Part shown: positions 1-9,169 of the stretch, one piece after another
How the letters are laid out: the number at the start of each line of letters is the position of its first letter
Numbering within the stretch: the stretch's first letter is position 1
Source: Flavobacteriales bacterium
GTDB taxonomy: Bacteria > Bacteroidota > Bacteroidia > Flavobacteriales_E > Vicingaceae
Length of the DNA stretch: 64,000 nucleotides
Assembly: GCA_020853105.1 (NCBI GenBank)
Contig: JADYZM010000028.1
Location: 53,994-117,993 of the forward strand
Direction: 5' to 3'
Notes under the pieces: model-generated
Database searches by the model: none
Told to the model about the DNA's origin: nothing
Seen by the model: the letters and a program-made list of their open reading frames with translations, nothing else
Made by a program: the position numbers and the translations under genes

Positions 1-380
1 ATTGAGCCTATTAAACTGTTAACTGAATCAAATCCTAATATTGCAAGGCTGACATAAAAACCTACAACCAGCATTATCCATAACCACATTGTTTTAGGGA
101 ATATTTTATTGGTTTCAAAAAAATATCTCAATACATTAGCTTTAACCTGATAAGCCACTTGAAATAAAGGCATTCCTGAAAAAAGAGTATTTCCCCACAA
201 AATAGTTTCTCCTTTTTTATCAAAATCTTTCATCTGTTTTGCAGCAGCAATAGAACTCAGTTCATCATGACTGATAATTTTCTTTCCAGACAATTCAGGA
301 TAAAAATAAATTGCAGATACCAAAATGATTATCAAAACTGCAAACAAATGCTTTAACATTGGTGATTGAGAAAAATTCAT
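1..380 (-). CDS. YfhO-family-like membrane protein (partial, N-terminal part)
   Basis: An open frame runs leftward from an ATG at 380 to the window edge without a stop, giving about 126 residues. It is absent from the ORF track because it is cut by the edge. The protein starts with a short cytoplasmic tail, a hydrophobic segment (about residues 11-28) followed by YFYPELSGKKI, and has a second hydrophobic segment near residues 98-118. This layout, with an extracytoplasmic loop containing LWGNTLFSGMP, resembles the large multi-pass YfhO-type proteins common in Bacteroidota (known in Firmicutes for lipoteichoic acid glycosylation). The family assignment is from memory of the N-terminal pattern only; the rest of the gene lies outside. 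Confidence 0.6.
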   Translation of the reverse strand, partial: MNFSQSPMLKHLFAVLIIILVSAIYFYPELSGKKIISHDELSSIAAAKQMKDFDKKGETILWGNTLFSGMPLFQVAYQVKANVLRYFFETNKIFPKTMWLWIMLVVGFYVSLAILGFDSVNSLIGS

Positions 381-595
381 AGAATACTTTTTTTAATATC
401 GGCTAAAATTAATGACTTTAAAATAAAAAAAATCATTTTTCGTTTTTGCTGTTTTTTTCATGGGTTCAATATACAATGAATATCCAATTATTCATAAAAA
501 CGTTTGTAAAGATTTTTTTTAATTATTTTGAAAATGTACCTTTTTTCGCATTTTTACGTAGAATTTAAAAAAATAGAACTTATTATATAATAATA

Positions 596-2176
596 GTGAT
601 AATTAGCACTTTAGCAATAAAAAGCAAATGGAATAAACAGCTGAAATTTTATTTTGTTGTTGTTTTTTGCTTTTTTTCATACTATAGCTTCACACAAACA
701 CAAGAAACCAATACGTTGCTGAAAGATGCTGATGAAAAGTTTGTGCAAAAAGATTATTCAAGTGCTGAAAAATTATATTCTCAAGCTTATATTAAAGATA
801 CTGCTAATCCAAAACTTAACTTCAAATTGGGAGTTTGCTATTTTGAATTAAACGATTATGAAAAAGCCGAAAGCTTTTTTTTAAAAACAACAAGTGGAGT
901 TAGTTTAGAGTTGTTTCGTTATAAAGCCGCCATTGCACATTTTGATCATAAATTTAAAAAAGCTATAAACTTTTATAACGGCTACAAAATAATCAACGGT
1001 AAAAAAGATTTAACAAACGACGAGGTAAATGTTCTTATTGCAAAATCAATTTATGCTGAATCTATACTCCAAAAACCAAGAGAAGTAACGATTGAGAACC
1101 TTGGAGCTTCGGTAAACAGTAAATACGACGATTATATTCCGCTGATTTCTGCCGGTGAGGATATTTTACTTTTCACCTCTCGAAGACCAGAAACCACAGG
1201 TAAACAAGTAGATATGACGGGTAAATTTAATAGCGATATTTATTTTTCTAACAGAAACGGTTCAAACTGGGGCAAACCTATTCAATTAAAACAAGGAATA
1301 AACACCGATGGAAATGATGCTTGTGCAGGGCTGTCTCCTGATGGACAATTGTTGTTTATTAATCGAAATTCTCCCAACCAAAAATCAAACGATTTATATG
1401 AAACAAGAATGGGGCTAACTGAGTGGGAAACTCCAATAAAAACAGGAGATCATATAAACTCCACGTACAATGAAACTTATGCGTCAATAACACCAAATGA
1501 CAAAATCATTTATTTTTCTAGCAACAGAGCCGGAGGTTTGGGTGGAATAGATATTTATAAAATTGAACGATTACCAAACGGAACTTGGAGCAAGGCAGTT
1601 AATTTAGGACCAACTATCAACACACCTTATGATGAAGAATCACCGTTTATTCACCCTGACGGAAAAACTTTGTACTTCAGTTCAACGGGACATCAAAATA
1701 TGGGAGGATATGATATTTTTAAAACAAAACTCAATGAAACTGGAGAATGGTCAATACCTGAGAATATTGGAACCCCAATAAATACAGTACATGATGATAT
1801 TCATTTTGTTTTAAGTGCCGACGGGAAGACAGGTTATTATTCATCAGCACAACAAGGTGGATATGGTGGACATGATATTTTTAAAGTTATTCTAAAAGAT
1901 GAGTTTGAAAACTTACAAGTAATAAAAGGTGAAATCACTTCTATTGACGATTCAAAACCGTTGGAAGCCAAGATTACACTAATAGAAAACGAAACCGCAA
2001 AAGTTCAAGGTATTTATAAATCAAAAGCAGGAACAGGTAAATTTATTTTAATTGTAGAGCCAAACAAAACGTATAATTGTGTGATTCAATCTGATGGGTA
2101 TGAGCCACAAACAGATGAATTAAAAGTTAATCCAAAAATTATTCTTCCTCTAAATTATAAGCTAAAGAAAAAATAA
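596..2176 (+). CDS. PorE-like periplasmic protein: TPR plus WD40-like (PD40) propeller, no OmpA domain
   Basis: This 526-aa exported protein has a hydrophobic leader (about residues 19-33), two or three TPR-like units (about 40-145), then a run of PD40/WD40-like propeller blades marked by LSPDGQLLF, TPNDKIIYFSSNRAGG, HPDGKTLYFSS and SADGKTGYYSSA, and a short carboxypeptidase-regulatory-like beta domain at the C-terminus. TPR, propeller and regulatory domain in that order is the architecture of PorE, a T9SS-associated outer-membrane/peptidoglycan linker, but the usual C-terminal OmpA peptidoglycan-binding domain is missing and the DNA after the stop does not encode one. The only usable start is GTG at 596: an in-frame stop lies 30 bases upstream and there is no early ATG. 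It is a paralogue or shortened form rather than a clear PorE. Confidence 0.75.
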   Translation: MIISTLAIKSKWNKQLKFYFVVVFCFFSYYSFTQTQETNTLLKDADEKFVQKDYSSAEKLYSQAYIKDTANPKLNFKLGVCYFELNDYEKAESFFLKTTSGVSLELFRYKAAIAHFDHKFKKAINFYNGYKIINGKKDLTNDEVNVLIAKSIYAESILQKPREVTIENLGASVNSKYDDYIPLISAGEDILLFTSRRPETTGKQVDMTGKFNSDIYFSNRNGSNWGKPIQLKQGINTDGNDACAGLSPDGQLLFINRNSPNQKSNDLYETRMGLTEWETPIKTGDHINSTYNETYASITPNDKIIYFSSNRAGGLGGIDIYKIERLPNGTWSKAVNLGPTINTPYDEESPFIHPDGKTLYFSSTGHQNMGGYDIFKTKLNETGEWSIPENIGTPINTVHDDIHFVLSADGKTGYYSSAQQGGYGGHDIFKVILKDEFENLQVIKGEITSIDDSKPLEAKITLIENETAKVQGIYKSKAGTGKFILIVEPNKTYNCVIQSDGYEPQTDELKVNPKIILPLNYKLKKK

Positions 2177-2238
2177 TTTGTATTAAGTTCTGATATCACG
2201 ATTTAAAAATCTTTTTCCAATTCCTTACTTTTACAGCA

Positions 2239-3546
2239 ATGAAAAAAGTGCTGATTATAACTTATTATTGGCCTCCAATGGGTGGCGGTGGTGTTCAACG
2301 ATGGTTAAAAATGTCAAAATACTTCAGAGAATTTGGGTGGGAACCAATAATTTTTACCACTGAAAATGGAGAAGCATCTGTAGTTGATGAAAGTATAGTA
2401 TCCGAAATTCCCGAAAAAACACAAACTCTCAGAGTACCCATTTGGGAACCGTTTGATCTTTATAAAAAATTATTGGGAAAAAAGAAAGATGAGAAAATTG
2501 CTCCTGGCATGGGGCAGGAAACTTCTTCAAACTCAATATTACATAAATTATCAATTTGGGTTAGAGGGAATTTTTTCATACCCGATGCCCGAATGTTTTG
2601 GATTAAACCTTCTGTTGCCTTTTTAGATGAGTACCTAAAAAAAAATACAATTGATGCAATTGTTTCAACCGGTCCACCTCACACTACGCATTTAATTGCA
2701 CTTCGAATTACTAAAAAAATTAAAATTCCATGGATTGCCGACTTTCGTGACCCATGGACAAATATTGACTTTTACCACAAACTCATGTTAACTTCTTTTG
2801 CCGACAAAAAGCACAAAAGATTGGAACTAGAAGTTCTTCGAAATGCAACTAAAGTAGTAACAGTTACTTGGAGTTGGGCAAAAGATTTTGAAAAAATAGT
2901 TAATCGAAAAATAGATGTTATTACCAATGGATTTGACCCAAACGACTTTACAGAATCAGAGGTACAACTAGACGAAAAATTCAGCATAACCCATGCAGGT
3001 TCATTAAATGAAGATAGAAATCCAAAATTCCTTTGGCAAGTATTGCATGAGTTAACCCAAGAACTTGAAAATTTTTCACAAGACTTAGAAATAAAACTTA
3101 TTGGTCAAATTGATGTTTCAGTACAACAGGACGTAAAGCAATGTAATTTGGAAAGAAACCTAACACGATTTGCTCATTTACCTCACGGTAAAGTTATTTC
3201 TCATTTAATTTCATCTCAGATTTTATTGCTTCCTCTTAATGATGTTCCAAATATTAATGGGGTAGTTCCCGGAAAATTATTTGAATATATTGGTGCTAAA
3301 CGTCCCATTTTATGCATTGGAAAATCAACAGGAGATGCCTCAAAAATAATTCAAGAAACAAATTCTGGTATTGTGGTTGATTTTAAAGACAAAACACTTT
3401 TAAAGAGAGCCATTACATCTTATTACCTTGAATACAAAAACAAAAACCTTCGCATTAGCAGCGAAGGTTTTGAAAAATACAGCAGAAAAGTTTTAGCTAA
3501 ACAATATGCTAACGCTTTAACAGAAATTACTACTCAACAACAATGA
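2239..3546 (+). CDS. Glycosyltransferase, family 4 type (GT-B)
   Basis: The 435-aa protein begins with ITYYWPPMGGGGVQRW, the glycine-rich N-terminal donor/acceptor loop typical of GT4 enzymes, and its second half has the GT-B C-terminal pattern: ITHAGSLNEDRNP, then NGVVPGKLFEYIGAKRPIL, where the EY near the end corresponds to the EX7E nucleotide-sugar region. The family transfers a sugar from an activated donor to a cell-surface glycan or lipid; the actual substrate cannot be read. No signal peptide is seen, so it should act in the cytoplasm or at the inner membrane. It stands alone between a PorE-like gene and a convergent lipoprotein gene, overlapping the latter's end by 17 bases. Confidence 0.85.
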   Translation: MKKVLIITYYWPPMGGGGVQRWLKMSKYFREFGWEPIIFTTENGEASVVDESIVSEIPEKTQTLRVPIWEPFDLYKKLLGKKKDEKIAPGMGQETSSNSILHKLSIWVRGNFFIPDARMFWIKPSVAFLDEYLKKNTIDAIVSTGPPHTTHLIALRITKKIKIPWIADFRDPWTNIDFYHKLMLTSFADKKHKRLELEVLRNATKVVTVTWSWAKDFEKIVNRKIDVITNGFDPNDFTESEVQLDEKFSITHAGSLNEDRNPKFLWQVLHELTQELENFSQDLEIKLIGQIDVSVQQDVKQCNLERNLTRFAHLPHGKVISHLISSQILLLPLNDVPNINGVVPGKLFEYIGAKRPILCIGKSTGDASKIIQETNSGIVVDFKDKTLLKRAITSYYLEYKNKNLRISSEGFEKYSRKVLAKQYANALTEITTQQQ

Positions 3547-4387
3547 CTAAGTATTTTGATGATGCCCAAAATTTTTCTGCATCAGATATAACCAATTTAT
3601 CTACAAAATCTTTTCCACCTTCCAATTTATAAGAGTCTGAAGGATGTGATGTCAACAATTTAGCTTTTTTGCTTTTTATTTCTATAAACTTCACTTGTGT
3701 TACATCTACTTTTGTAAAATAGTTTTTATTGAAATCTTGAGCTAATTTTTCTATTTTTCCGAGACCAATAAAGCCACCTTCTTTTGTCAAAACTCCTTGT
3801 GATTGCAACTCTTTTGAAGTCCCCAAGCAATAAAATGCCGTGTTAAGTTTTTCTGTTTGGTCGCCAATTTCTTCCAATCTGTTGTTGTATTCCTCAAACA
3901 AAACTTTCAATTGCTGATTAGCATTTGCTAACTGAGTTTGTAAACTAACAATTTCAGCATCTTTTTCCTGAAGTTGATTTGCCATGTTTTCAATCATTTT
4001 TTCTAGCTCAGCAATTTTTAAATTCGATTTTTTTAGTTTTGAATTCATTGAAGCCATTTTTTGTTTGTTTTGCTCCAACAAATCATTTATCAATTTAATA
4101 TCTTCAACAATCAAATCTTTGATGTTTGGACTCATTTCACCATTTAGATTAAAATTGCTTGTAACAATTTTCTGTTTTTCCTTTATCGTAGCAAGGTTTT
4201 CACTTATCTCATTTAAGGATTTGATATACCCTTCTATTTGACTGTCTTTCTCAGTTAACCCCGTTTGAAGTTCTAAGTTTTCTACTGCCATTTCATTGGC
4301 TCGTTTTTCTAATTCTTCGTCTTTGCATGAAGATAATACAACTAAAGCCATCAGAAAAATGGTGATTTTAAAATTTTTTAATTCCAT
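3530..4387 (-). CDS. Coiled-coil lipoprotein of unknown function
   Basis: The 285-aa product has a lipoprotein signal ending in VVLSSC (Cys21), after which residues about 24-175 form a long Glu/Lys/Leu-rich heptad stretch, clearly coiled coil. A compact C-terminal part follows (about 190-285) with CLGTSKELQ and a closing SSKYLVIVVE. I do not recognise an enzyme signature; similar coiled-coil lipoproteins are widespread in Bacteroidota without a firm role. It is presumably anchored in the outer membrane and reaches into the periplasm. A TATCTTTG box sits 38 bases upstream of the ATG on this strand, so it likely has its own promoter. It is convergent with the glycosyltransferase gene. Confidence 0.75.
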   Translation of the reverse strand: MELKNFKITIFLMALVVLSSCKDEELEKRANEMAVENLELQTGLTEKDSQIEGYIKSLNEISENLATIKEKQKIVTSNFNLNGEMSPNIKDLIVEDIKLINDLLEQNKQKMASMNSKLKKSNLKIAELEKMIENMANQLQEKDAEIVSLQTQLANANQQLKVLFEEYNNRLEEIGDQTEKLNTAFYCLGTSKELQSQGVLTKEGGFIGLGKIEKLAQDFNKNYFTKVDVTQVKFIEIKSKKAKLLTSHPSDSYKLEGGKDFVDKLVISDAEKFWASSKYLVIVVE

Positions 4388-4424
4388 TTTATATTTATTT
4401 TATTTAACATTTATACTAAGTTAG

Positions 4425-4432
4425 CAAAGATA
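4425..4432 (-). promoter_or_regulatory. Putative -7 box of the coiled-coil lipoprotein gene
   Basis: Read on the minus strand this is TATCTTTG, matching the Bacteroidota TAnnTTTG -7 element, 37 bases from the ATG. No clear -33 TTG is seen at the expected spacing, so it is a partial match. Confidence 0.4.
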
Positions 4433-4474
4433 ATCATACTATTTTTACATTTTAAAATTAAAGTAATATTAGAT

Positions 4475-4912
4475 ATGGAGCATCTTTTAGAAATATACAA
4501 CTCAGTAAATAATTTTGGAAGAGAAAACAACATGGTATTAACCATTGTGAAACCTGGTGAAATTATTTATGAAATGGAAATTCAAAAAAAACACTTAGCA
4601 ACAGTTAACACAGCTCATGGCGGAATGATTGCTGCTTTAATGGATGGAGTTATTGGCGTTGCAGCTTTGAGTTTGGTTGTTCAACAAAAAAAATTGGTTG
4701 CAACTGTAGAATACAAAATCAATTATTTTAAGCCTGTTTATTTGGGTGATACATTAAAGGGATACGGAAGAGTTGATTTTGCAGGTAAAAGCATTATCTC
4801 AACATCAGGCGAAATATACAATCAAAAGGGAGAAGTTGTCGCTAAAGGCATGGGGACTTTCAACGCCTATCCATTCGAAAAAAGTGATATGGCAGCTTTG
4901 ATAAACTTTTAA
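4475..4912 (+). CDS. PaaI/YbgC-like hotdog-fold thioesterase
   Basis: This 145-aa cytoplasmic protein has the single hotdog domain of the PaaI-type acyl-CoA thioesterases. The diagnostic segment is NTAHGGMIAALMDGVIGVAAL (about residues 47-68), where HGG precedes the long central helix and its Asp is the usual catalytic acid. The rest (VEYKINYFKPVYLGDTLKG, then GEIYNQKGEVVAKGMGTF) fits the strands of the fold. Family members hydrolyse CoA thioesters of aromatic or short acyl groups; the substrate here is unknown. It is divergent from the lipoprotein gene and followed closely by a convergent small ORF. Confidence 0.85.
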   Translation: MEHLLEIYNSVNNFGRENNMVLTIVKPGEIIYEMEIQKKHLATVNTAHGGMIAALMDGVIGVAALSLVVQQKKLVATVEYKINYFKPVYLGDTLKGYGRVDFAGKSIISTSGEIYNQKGEVVAKGMGTFNAYPFEKSDMAALINF

Positions 4913-4926
4913 ATCTAAATTTTCTT

Positions 4927-5118
4927 TTACTTGACTACAAAAATTGGATTTAATAAATACTTTTCTCCAAAATTAGCCACAACCCAATTCCGCAACTCCT
5001 CAATATCCTCTTCAACCAGGTTTTGATATGCTTTTGCCAATTCTTTTCTAAATAATTTAACGTCAAAACTTACTTTTCGAAGTAATTCTTTGGTGTAATC
5101 CAGCATTTTTTTCGACAT
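4927..5118 (-). CDS. Small conserved hypothetical protein (63 aa)
   Basis: A 63-aa charged, mostly helical protein with the pattern MLDYTKELLRKVSFDVKLF followed by IEELRNWVVANFG. I recognise this type of short protein (tyrosine/lysine-rich start, VSFD..LF..EL core) from many Flavobacteriia, where it is annotated as hypothetical. It has no signal peptide or metal motif. It is convergent with the thioesterase gene, 14 bases away, and divergent from the M61 peptidase. Conservation across genomes and sensible composition argue that it is real; the function is unknown. Confidence 0.65.
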   Translation of the reverse strand: MSKKMLDYTKELLRKVSFDVKLFRKELAKAYQNLVEEDIEELRNWVVANFGEKYLLNPIFVVK

Positions 5119-5188
5119 AGCACAAGAATTAATAATTAGACCTATTTACTTTTCTCAACAACCTAAAATTAGTGGAAATATTATTAAG

Positions 5189-5196
5189 TACATTTG
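5189..5196 (+). promoter_or_regulatory. Putative -7 box of the M61 peptidase-folA transcript
   Basis: TACATTTG matches the Bacteroidota TAnnTTTG element and ends 27 bases before the ATG at 5224. The ORF-track start (TTG at 5194) lies inside this box, which argues against that start. Confidence 0.45.
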
Positions 5197-5223
5197 TATT
5201 TAACAACAATTAACACTTATACT

Positions 5224-6975
5224 ATGCAACAAAAATTAAGTTTCATTTTTTGTTTACTCATTTTTAAAATTGGTTTTTCTTCAACTGTTAATTATGAAGT
5301 AAGAATGCCGAATCCCAACACTCATTATTTTGAGATAACAATGAATGTTAATGATTTCATAAAAGATTCATTTGATATTTCAATGCCTACATGGGCTCCG
5401 GGTTCATATTTGATAAGAGATTTTTCAAAAAATATTGAAAGTTTAACTGCATTTTCCGGCAAATCGAGCATTAAAATTGAGCAAATAACCAAAAATACAT
5501 GGAGAATATACTCTAAGAAATCATCTGGAATAAGTATTCAATATAGAGTTTATGCCTTTGAAATGAGTGTAAGAACCAGTTTTCTTGATGATTCACATGG
5601 GTATTTCAATGGAACAAGTATTTTCATGTTTATTGATGAACTAAAGAATAAACCATCAACGGTTTCTATTTACCCCTATAAAGATTGGAAAAAAGTTAGT
5701 ACCGCTTTAAAGAAAATTGGTTCTAATCCACTAAAATATGAAGCCAAAAACTATGACGAATTAGTTGACTCCCCTTTTGAAATTGGAAACCACGATACTT
5801 TTAGTTTTGAAGCATCAGGAGCAAAACACCATGTGGCTATTTATGGTATTGGAAACCACGACACATTGAAACTAAAAACAGATATGGCAAAAATTGTTGA
5901 AGCTGCTACTGATGTTTTTGGAGAAAATCCGAATAAAGAATATACATTCATAATTCATAATTTGACTGTTGGTAGCGGTGGATTGGAACATTCTCATTCT
6001 ACTACACTTCAAGTTAACAGATGGACTTATTCAGAAGAAGATTATAAAGGTTTTTTAAGCTTAGTTGCTCATGAATACTTTCATTTATGGAATGTCAAAC
6101 GAATTAAGCCTCTAGCTTTTACCAATTTTGATTACAACAATGAAAACTATACTGATTTGCTCTGGATTATGGAAGGATTTACAAGTTATTACGACGAATT
6201 ACTCTTGTATAGAGCCGGATTTTATTCAGAAGATGAAATACTAAACAAATTGATTGGCTCAATTTCAAGTATTGAAAATCAGCCCGGAAATAAAGTAATG
6301 TCGGTTACGGACGCAAGCTTTAACGCATGGATAAAAGGTTACAAACCCAATGAAAATAGTTACAACTCATCAATTTCATATTATACAAAAGGCTCTGTAA
6401 TTGCCAATATGCTCGATTTAAAAATAATTCAAGCAACTCAAGGGAAAAAATCATTAGACAACGTGTTTCAACTACTCTATCAGAACTACTATAAAAAAAA
6501 TAATACGGGAATTACTTTACAAAACTTTGTAGATGCTCTTCAAACAGTGTCCGGTATGGACTTTAGTGATTTTTATAATACTCATATCAAGGGAACAAAA
6601 TCAATTGACTATAAATCTATTTTTGCCTATGCCGGTTATGATTTAACTAGTATTGAGAGTAAAAAGGTTAGTTTGGGTGTAAATATCCGTGATAATGTAG
6701 TCAAAAGTGTTAACAGAAATTCTTCAGCCGAGTTTGGTGGACTTAGCGTTAATGATGAAATTTTAGCTGTTAATGGGTTTCGTTTTGAAGGAGATATGGG
6801 AAGTATCATCAGTAAAATGAATGTAAATGATACCCTTTCACTATTAATAAGCAGAGACAACATAGTAAAAACTATCTCTTTTCCATTATTAGAAGCCACT
6901 TCACTCTACTTTTCTATTAACAAAAATGGAAAAGAATCAAATTTAATATCTACAAAATGGCTTAGAAAATTATGA
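5224..6975 (+). CDS. M61-family (glycyl aminopeptidase-like) metallopeptidase with PDZ domain
   Basis: The zinc site reads HEYFHLWNVKRIKP (His283, Glu284, His287 when counted from 5224), the family signature of M61 peptidases, followed by a conserved WIMEGFTSYYDELLL segment that supplies the third zinc ligand. The N-terminal beta domain has the usual WAPGSYLIRDF motif, and a PDZ domain sits near residues 490-560 (SAEFGGLSVNDEILAVNG). A signal peptide (MQQKLSFIFCLLIFKIGFSS) points to the periplasm or surface. I chose ATG 5224 over the track's TTG at 5194 because only 5224 gives a clean signal peptide and the TTG lies in a promoter box. About 583 aa, normal for the Bacteroidota members. Its stop overlaps the folA start (ATGA). 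Confidence 0.9.
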   Translation: MQQKLSFIFCLLIFKIGFSSTVNYEVRMPNPNTHYFEITMNVNDFIKDSFDISMPTWAPGSYLIRDFSKNIESLTAFSGKSSIKIEQITKNTWRIYSKKSSGISIQYRVYAFEMSVRTSFLDDSHGYFNGTSIFMFIDELKNKPSTVSIYPYKDWKKVSTALKKIGSNPLKYEAKNYDELVDSPFEIGNHDTFSFEASGAKHHVAIYGIGNHDTLKLKTDMAKIVEAATDVFGENPNKEYTFIIHNLTVGSGGLEHSHSTTLQVNRWTYSEEDYKGFLSLVAHEYFHLWNVKRIKPLAFTNFDYNNENYTDLLWIMEGFTSYYDELLLYRAGFYSEDEILNKLIGSISSIENQPGNKVMSVTDASFNAWIKGYKPNENSYNSSISYYTKGSVIANMLDLKIIQATQGKKSLDNVFQLLYQNYYKKNNTGITLQNFVDALQTVSGMDFSDFYNTHIKGTKSIDYKSIFAYAGYDLTSIESKKVSLGVNIRDNVVKSVNRNSSAEFGGLSVNDEILAVNGFRFEGDMGSIISKMNVNDTLSLLISRDNIVKTISFPLLEATSLYFSINKNGKESNLISTKWLRKL

Positions 6976-7481
6976 TAGTTTCTATTATTGCTGCTGTTGG
7001 AAAAAACAATGAAATCGGGTATCACGGTGATTTGATATGGCATTTACCTAAAGACATGAAGTACTTTAAAGATGTTACCTATTTTCATCACATCATTACA
7101 GGAAGAAAAAACTACATATCAATTCCTGAAAAATTCAGGCCGCTCTCTAACCGTAAAAACATTGTACTGACAAGGGATAAAAATTTTTTTGAACCAGGGT
7201 GTATCATAAAAAATTCATTAGAAGAAGCATTAAGCTACGCAAAATCAAATAACGAAACAGAAGTTTTTATCATTGGAGGCGGTCAAATATATGCTGAAGC
7301 TTTAGAAAAAAAATTGGTTGATAAAATCTACATCACACATATTCACGATTGTTTTCAAGCCGATACATTTTTTCCGAAAGTTGACTATACCCAATGGAGT
7401 TTAATTTTTAAACAAGACCATACTGGCGATGAAAAAAACAAACACAACTTCACATTTGCAGTATATCAAAAAATAATTTAA
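6972..7481 (+). CDS. folA: Dihydrofolate reductase
   Basis: The 169-aa enzyme reduces dihydrofolate to tetrahydrofolate with NADPH. Visible family features are IAAVGKNNEIGYHGDLIWHLPKD (loop with the W and the D that protonates folate), IITGRKNY for cofactor binding, NIVLTRD, and FIIGGGQIYAEAL, the glycine-rich NADPH site. The length is typical of chromosomal DHFR. The ATG overlaps the last codon of the M61 peptidase gene, implying translational coupling. The thymidylate synthase gene that often precedes folA is not present here. Confidence 0.95.
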   Translation: MIVSIIAAVGKNNEIGYHGDLIWHLPKDMKYFKDVTYFHHIITGRKNYISIPEKFRPLSNRKNIVLTRDKNFFEPGCIIKNSLEEALSYAKSNNETEVFIIGGGQIYAEALEKKLVDKIYITHIHDCFQADTFFPKVDYTQWSLIFKQDHTGDEKNKHNFTFAVYQKII

Positions 7482-7508
7482 TTTAGAATTATCAAATAAT
7501 TATTCGCG

Positions 7509-8324
7509 ATGAAAATGAGATTCAATTTAATAATATCCGCAATTATTCTCTTTATTGTCAGTTCCTGTAAAGAATCTGACAGAGATGAGGACAAAACATT
7601 TCACACCAGTACTGATGTAGCTTTCTCTACTAATTTGGTGTACGATATTTTTAAAACTTTTTACCAAGCCGCAAATTATACACAAGGAATTGTAACAAAC
7701 AACACAACTGATTCTATTTCTGTGTATGGCTGCGACACTATTTTCAAAGACACTACATCAAACCCAAAATGGTTAAAAATTCAGTTCAATTCGGGTTGTA
7801 CTTCCGAAGGAATAACACGCTCGGGAAAAATCTATTCTACTTTTGATAGTTATTTTGATATAACAGGAGCTACAGCTACGTTAATTTTAGATGACTTTAA
7901 TTATGGTGCATTCAAAGTCTATTATGGAACCATCACCATCAAAAACGAAGGATTAATAGACTCAATTCCAAACTACACGATTCAATTCAATGAAGTGAAA
8001 ATTATAAATAACTACAGCCAACGAATTAACTATTCAGGAACACATCAGTTAAAAATAATACAAGGAGGCAACACTCAAACAATTGTTGATGATGTTTATT
8101 CTATAACAGGCTCAAACTCAGGAAGAGTTTTCAAAGGTAATGGTTTTTCTTCTCAGATAATAACTGCATTGAACCTGAGCGGAAATTGCAACTGGATAAG
8201 TTCTGGAGTTGTTACTGTAAAGCCCGAAAATATTCCAACCCGTACCCTTGATTTTGGATCGGGTTGCGACAAATCTATTTCAATAACAGTGTATGAAACT
8301 AAAAACATTGTTGAAATTCCCTGA
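7509..8324 (+). CDS. Lipoprotein of unknown function
   Basis: A 271-aa protein with a lipoprotein signal peptide ending FIVSSC (Cys20) followed by an acidic SDRDEDK spacer. The remainder is predicted beta-rich, with repeated strands such as ATLILDDFNYGAFKVYYGTITIKN and two or three Cys residues (YGCD, NSGC, GSGC) that could form disulfides. I do not recognise a named domain; it resembles generic Bacteroidota lipoproteins. It lies 27 bases after folA and its stop is directly followed by the flavin reductase ATG, so it is probably in the same transcript. The start could also be the ATG two codons later. Confidence 0.7.
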   Translation: MKMRFNLIISAIILFIVSSCKESDRDEDKTFHTSTDVAFSTNLVYDIFKTFYQAANYTQGIVTNNTTDSISVYGCDTIFKDTTSNPKWLKIQFNSGCTSEGITRSGKIYSTFDSYFDITGATATLILDDFNYGAFKVYYGTITIKNEGLIDSIPNYTIQFNEVKIINNYSQRINYSGTHQLKIIQGGNTQTIVDDVYSITGSNSGRVFKGNGFSSQIITALNLSGNCNWISSGVVTVKPENIPTRTLDFGSGCDKSISITVYETKNIVEIP

Positions 8325-8325
8325 T

Positions 8326-9168
8326 ATGATAACATTGACCCCAACCGAATTAGGCACTCAAAAAACCCATCAATATTTACTTGGAGCAATTGGTCCAAGA
8401 CCAATAGCTTTTGCAAGCACAATAGATAAAGCCGGAAAAAGAAACCTTAGCCCATTCAGTTTCTTTAATGTTTTTAGTGCAAATCCTCCTTTACTTATTT
8501 TTTCACCTGCAAGAAGCGGAAAAACTGGTGAACAAAAGAATACTTATGAAAATATAAAAGAAATTCCTGAAGTTGTGATAAATGTTGTTACATATAACAT
8601 TGTTCAGCAAGTTTCCTTGGCAAGTTCGCCATATCCCAAGGGAATTGATGAGTTTCTAAAAGCTGGATTAACTCCTATTCCATCAGAAGTAGTAAGACCC
8701 TTTCGAGTAAAAGAATCTCCTGTTCAATTTGAATGTAAAGTCAATCAAGTAATCGAACTTGGCAGTCAAGGTGGAGCCGGTAACTTGATACTTTGTGAAG
8801 TATTAAAAATACATATACTTGAAGATGTTTTATCCTCTGATGGATTAATTGACCAACACAAGATTGATTTAGTCAGCAGAATGGGTGGAAATTGGTATTG
8901 CAGGTCAGATAAAAACTCTATGTTTGAAATTCAAAAACCACTTTCTACTATAGGAATTGGGGTTGACCAACTACCTGAGTTTATCAAAAAAAGTAACGCA
9001 TTCTCCGGTAATGAACTTGCCTTATTAGCATGTATTGAACAAATTCCTGAAATGATTGGCTCAACATATCAAGAATCTCTAAGCATAGATACAGTTTCTC
9101 TTGTGAAAGATTGTTTAAAAAACAATAAAATATTAGCTGCATGGGAAATCTTACTCTCAAAAAAATAA
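8326..9168 (+). CDS. Flavin reductase-like FMN-binding protein
   Basis: The N-terminal half matches the flavin reductase-like split-barrel fold: AIGPRPIAFASTIDKAGKRNLSPFSFFNVFSANPPLLIFS, with the conserved NLSPFSFFN and a following KNTYENIKEIPEVVINVV. This family binds FMN and either reduces flavin with NAD(P)H or acts on small substrates; the exact reaction is unknown. The C-terminal part (about residues 190-280) is an extra helical segment seen in Bacteroidota homologues. ATG 8326 is preferred to the track's 8293 start, since the latter lies in the preceding gene and adds a non-conserved MKLKTLLKFPD; with 8326 the start sits 1 base after the upstream stop, suggesting coupling. Confidence 0.85.
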   Translation: MITLTPTELGTQKTHQYLLGAIGPRPIAFASTIDKAGKRNLSPFSFFNVFSANPPLLIFSPARSGKTGEQKNTYENIKEIPEVVINVVTYNIVQQVSLASSPYPKGIDEFLKAGLTPIPSEVVRPFRVKESPVQFECKVNQVIELGSQGGAGNLILCEVLKIHILEDVLSSDGLIDQHKIDLVSRMGGNWYCRSDKNSMFEIQKPLSTIGIGVDQLPEFIKKSNAFSGNELALLACIEQIPEMIGSTYQESLSIDTVSLVKDCLKNNKILAAWEILLSKK

Positions 9169-9169
9169 G

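Noticed and set aside
5194-5223. TTG start for the M61 peptidase
   Set aside because: It falls inside a TACATTTG promoter box and places ten residues before a clean signal peptide.
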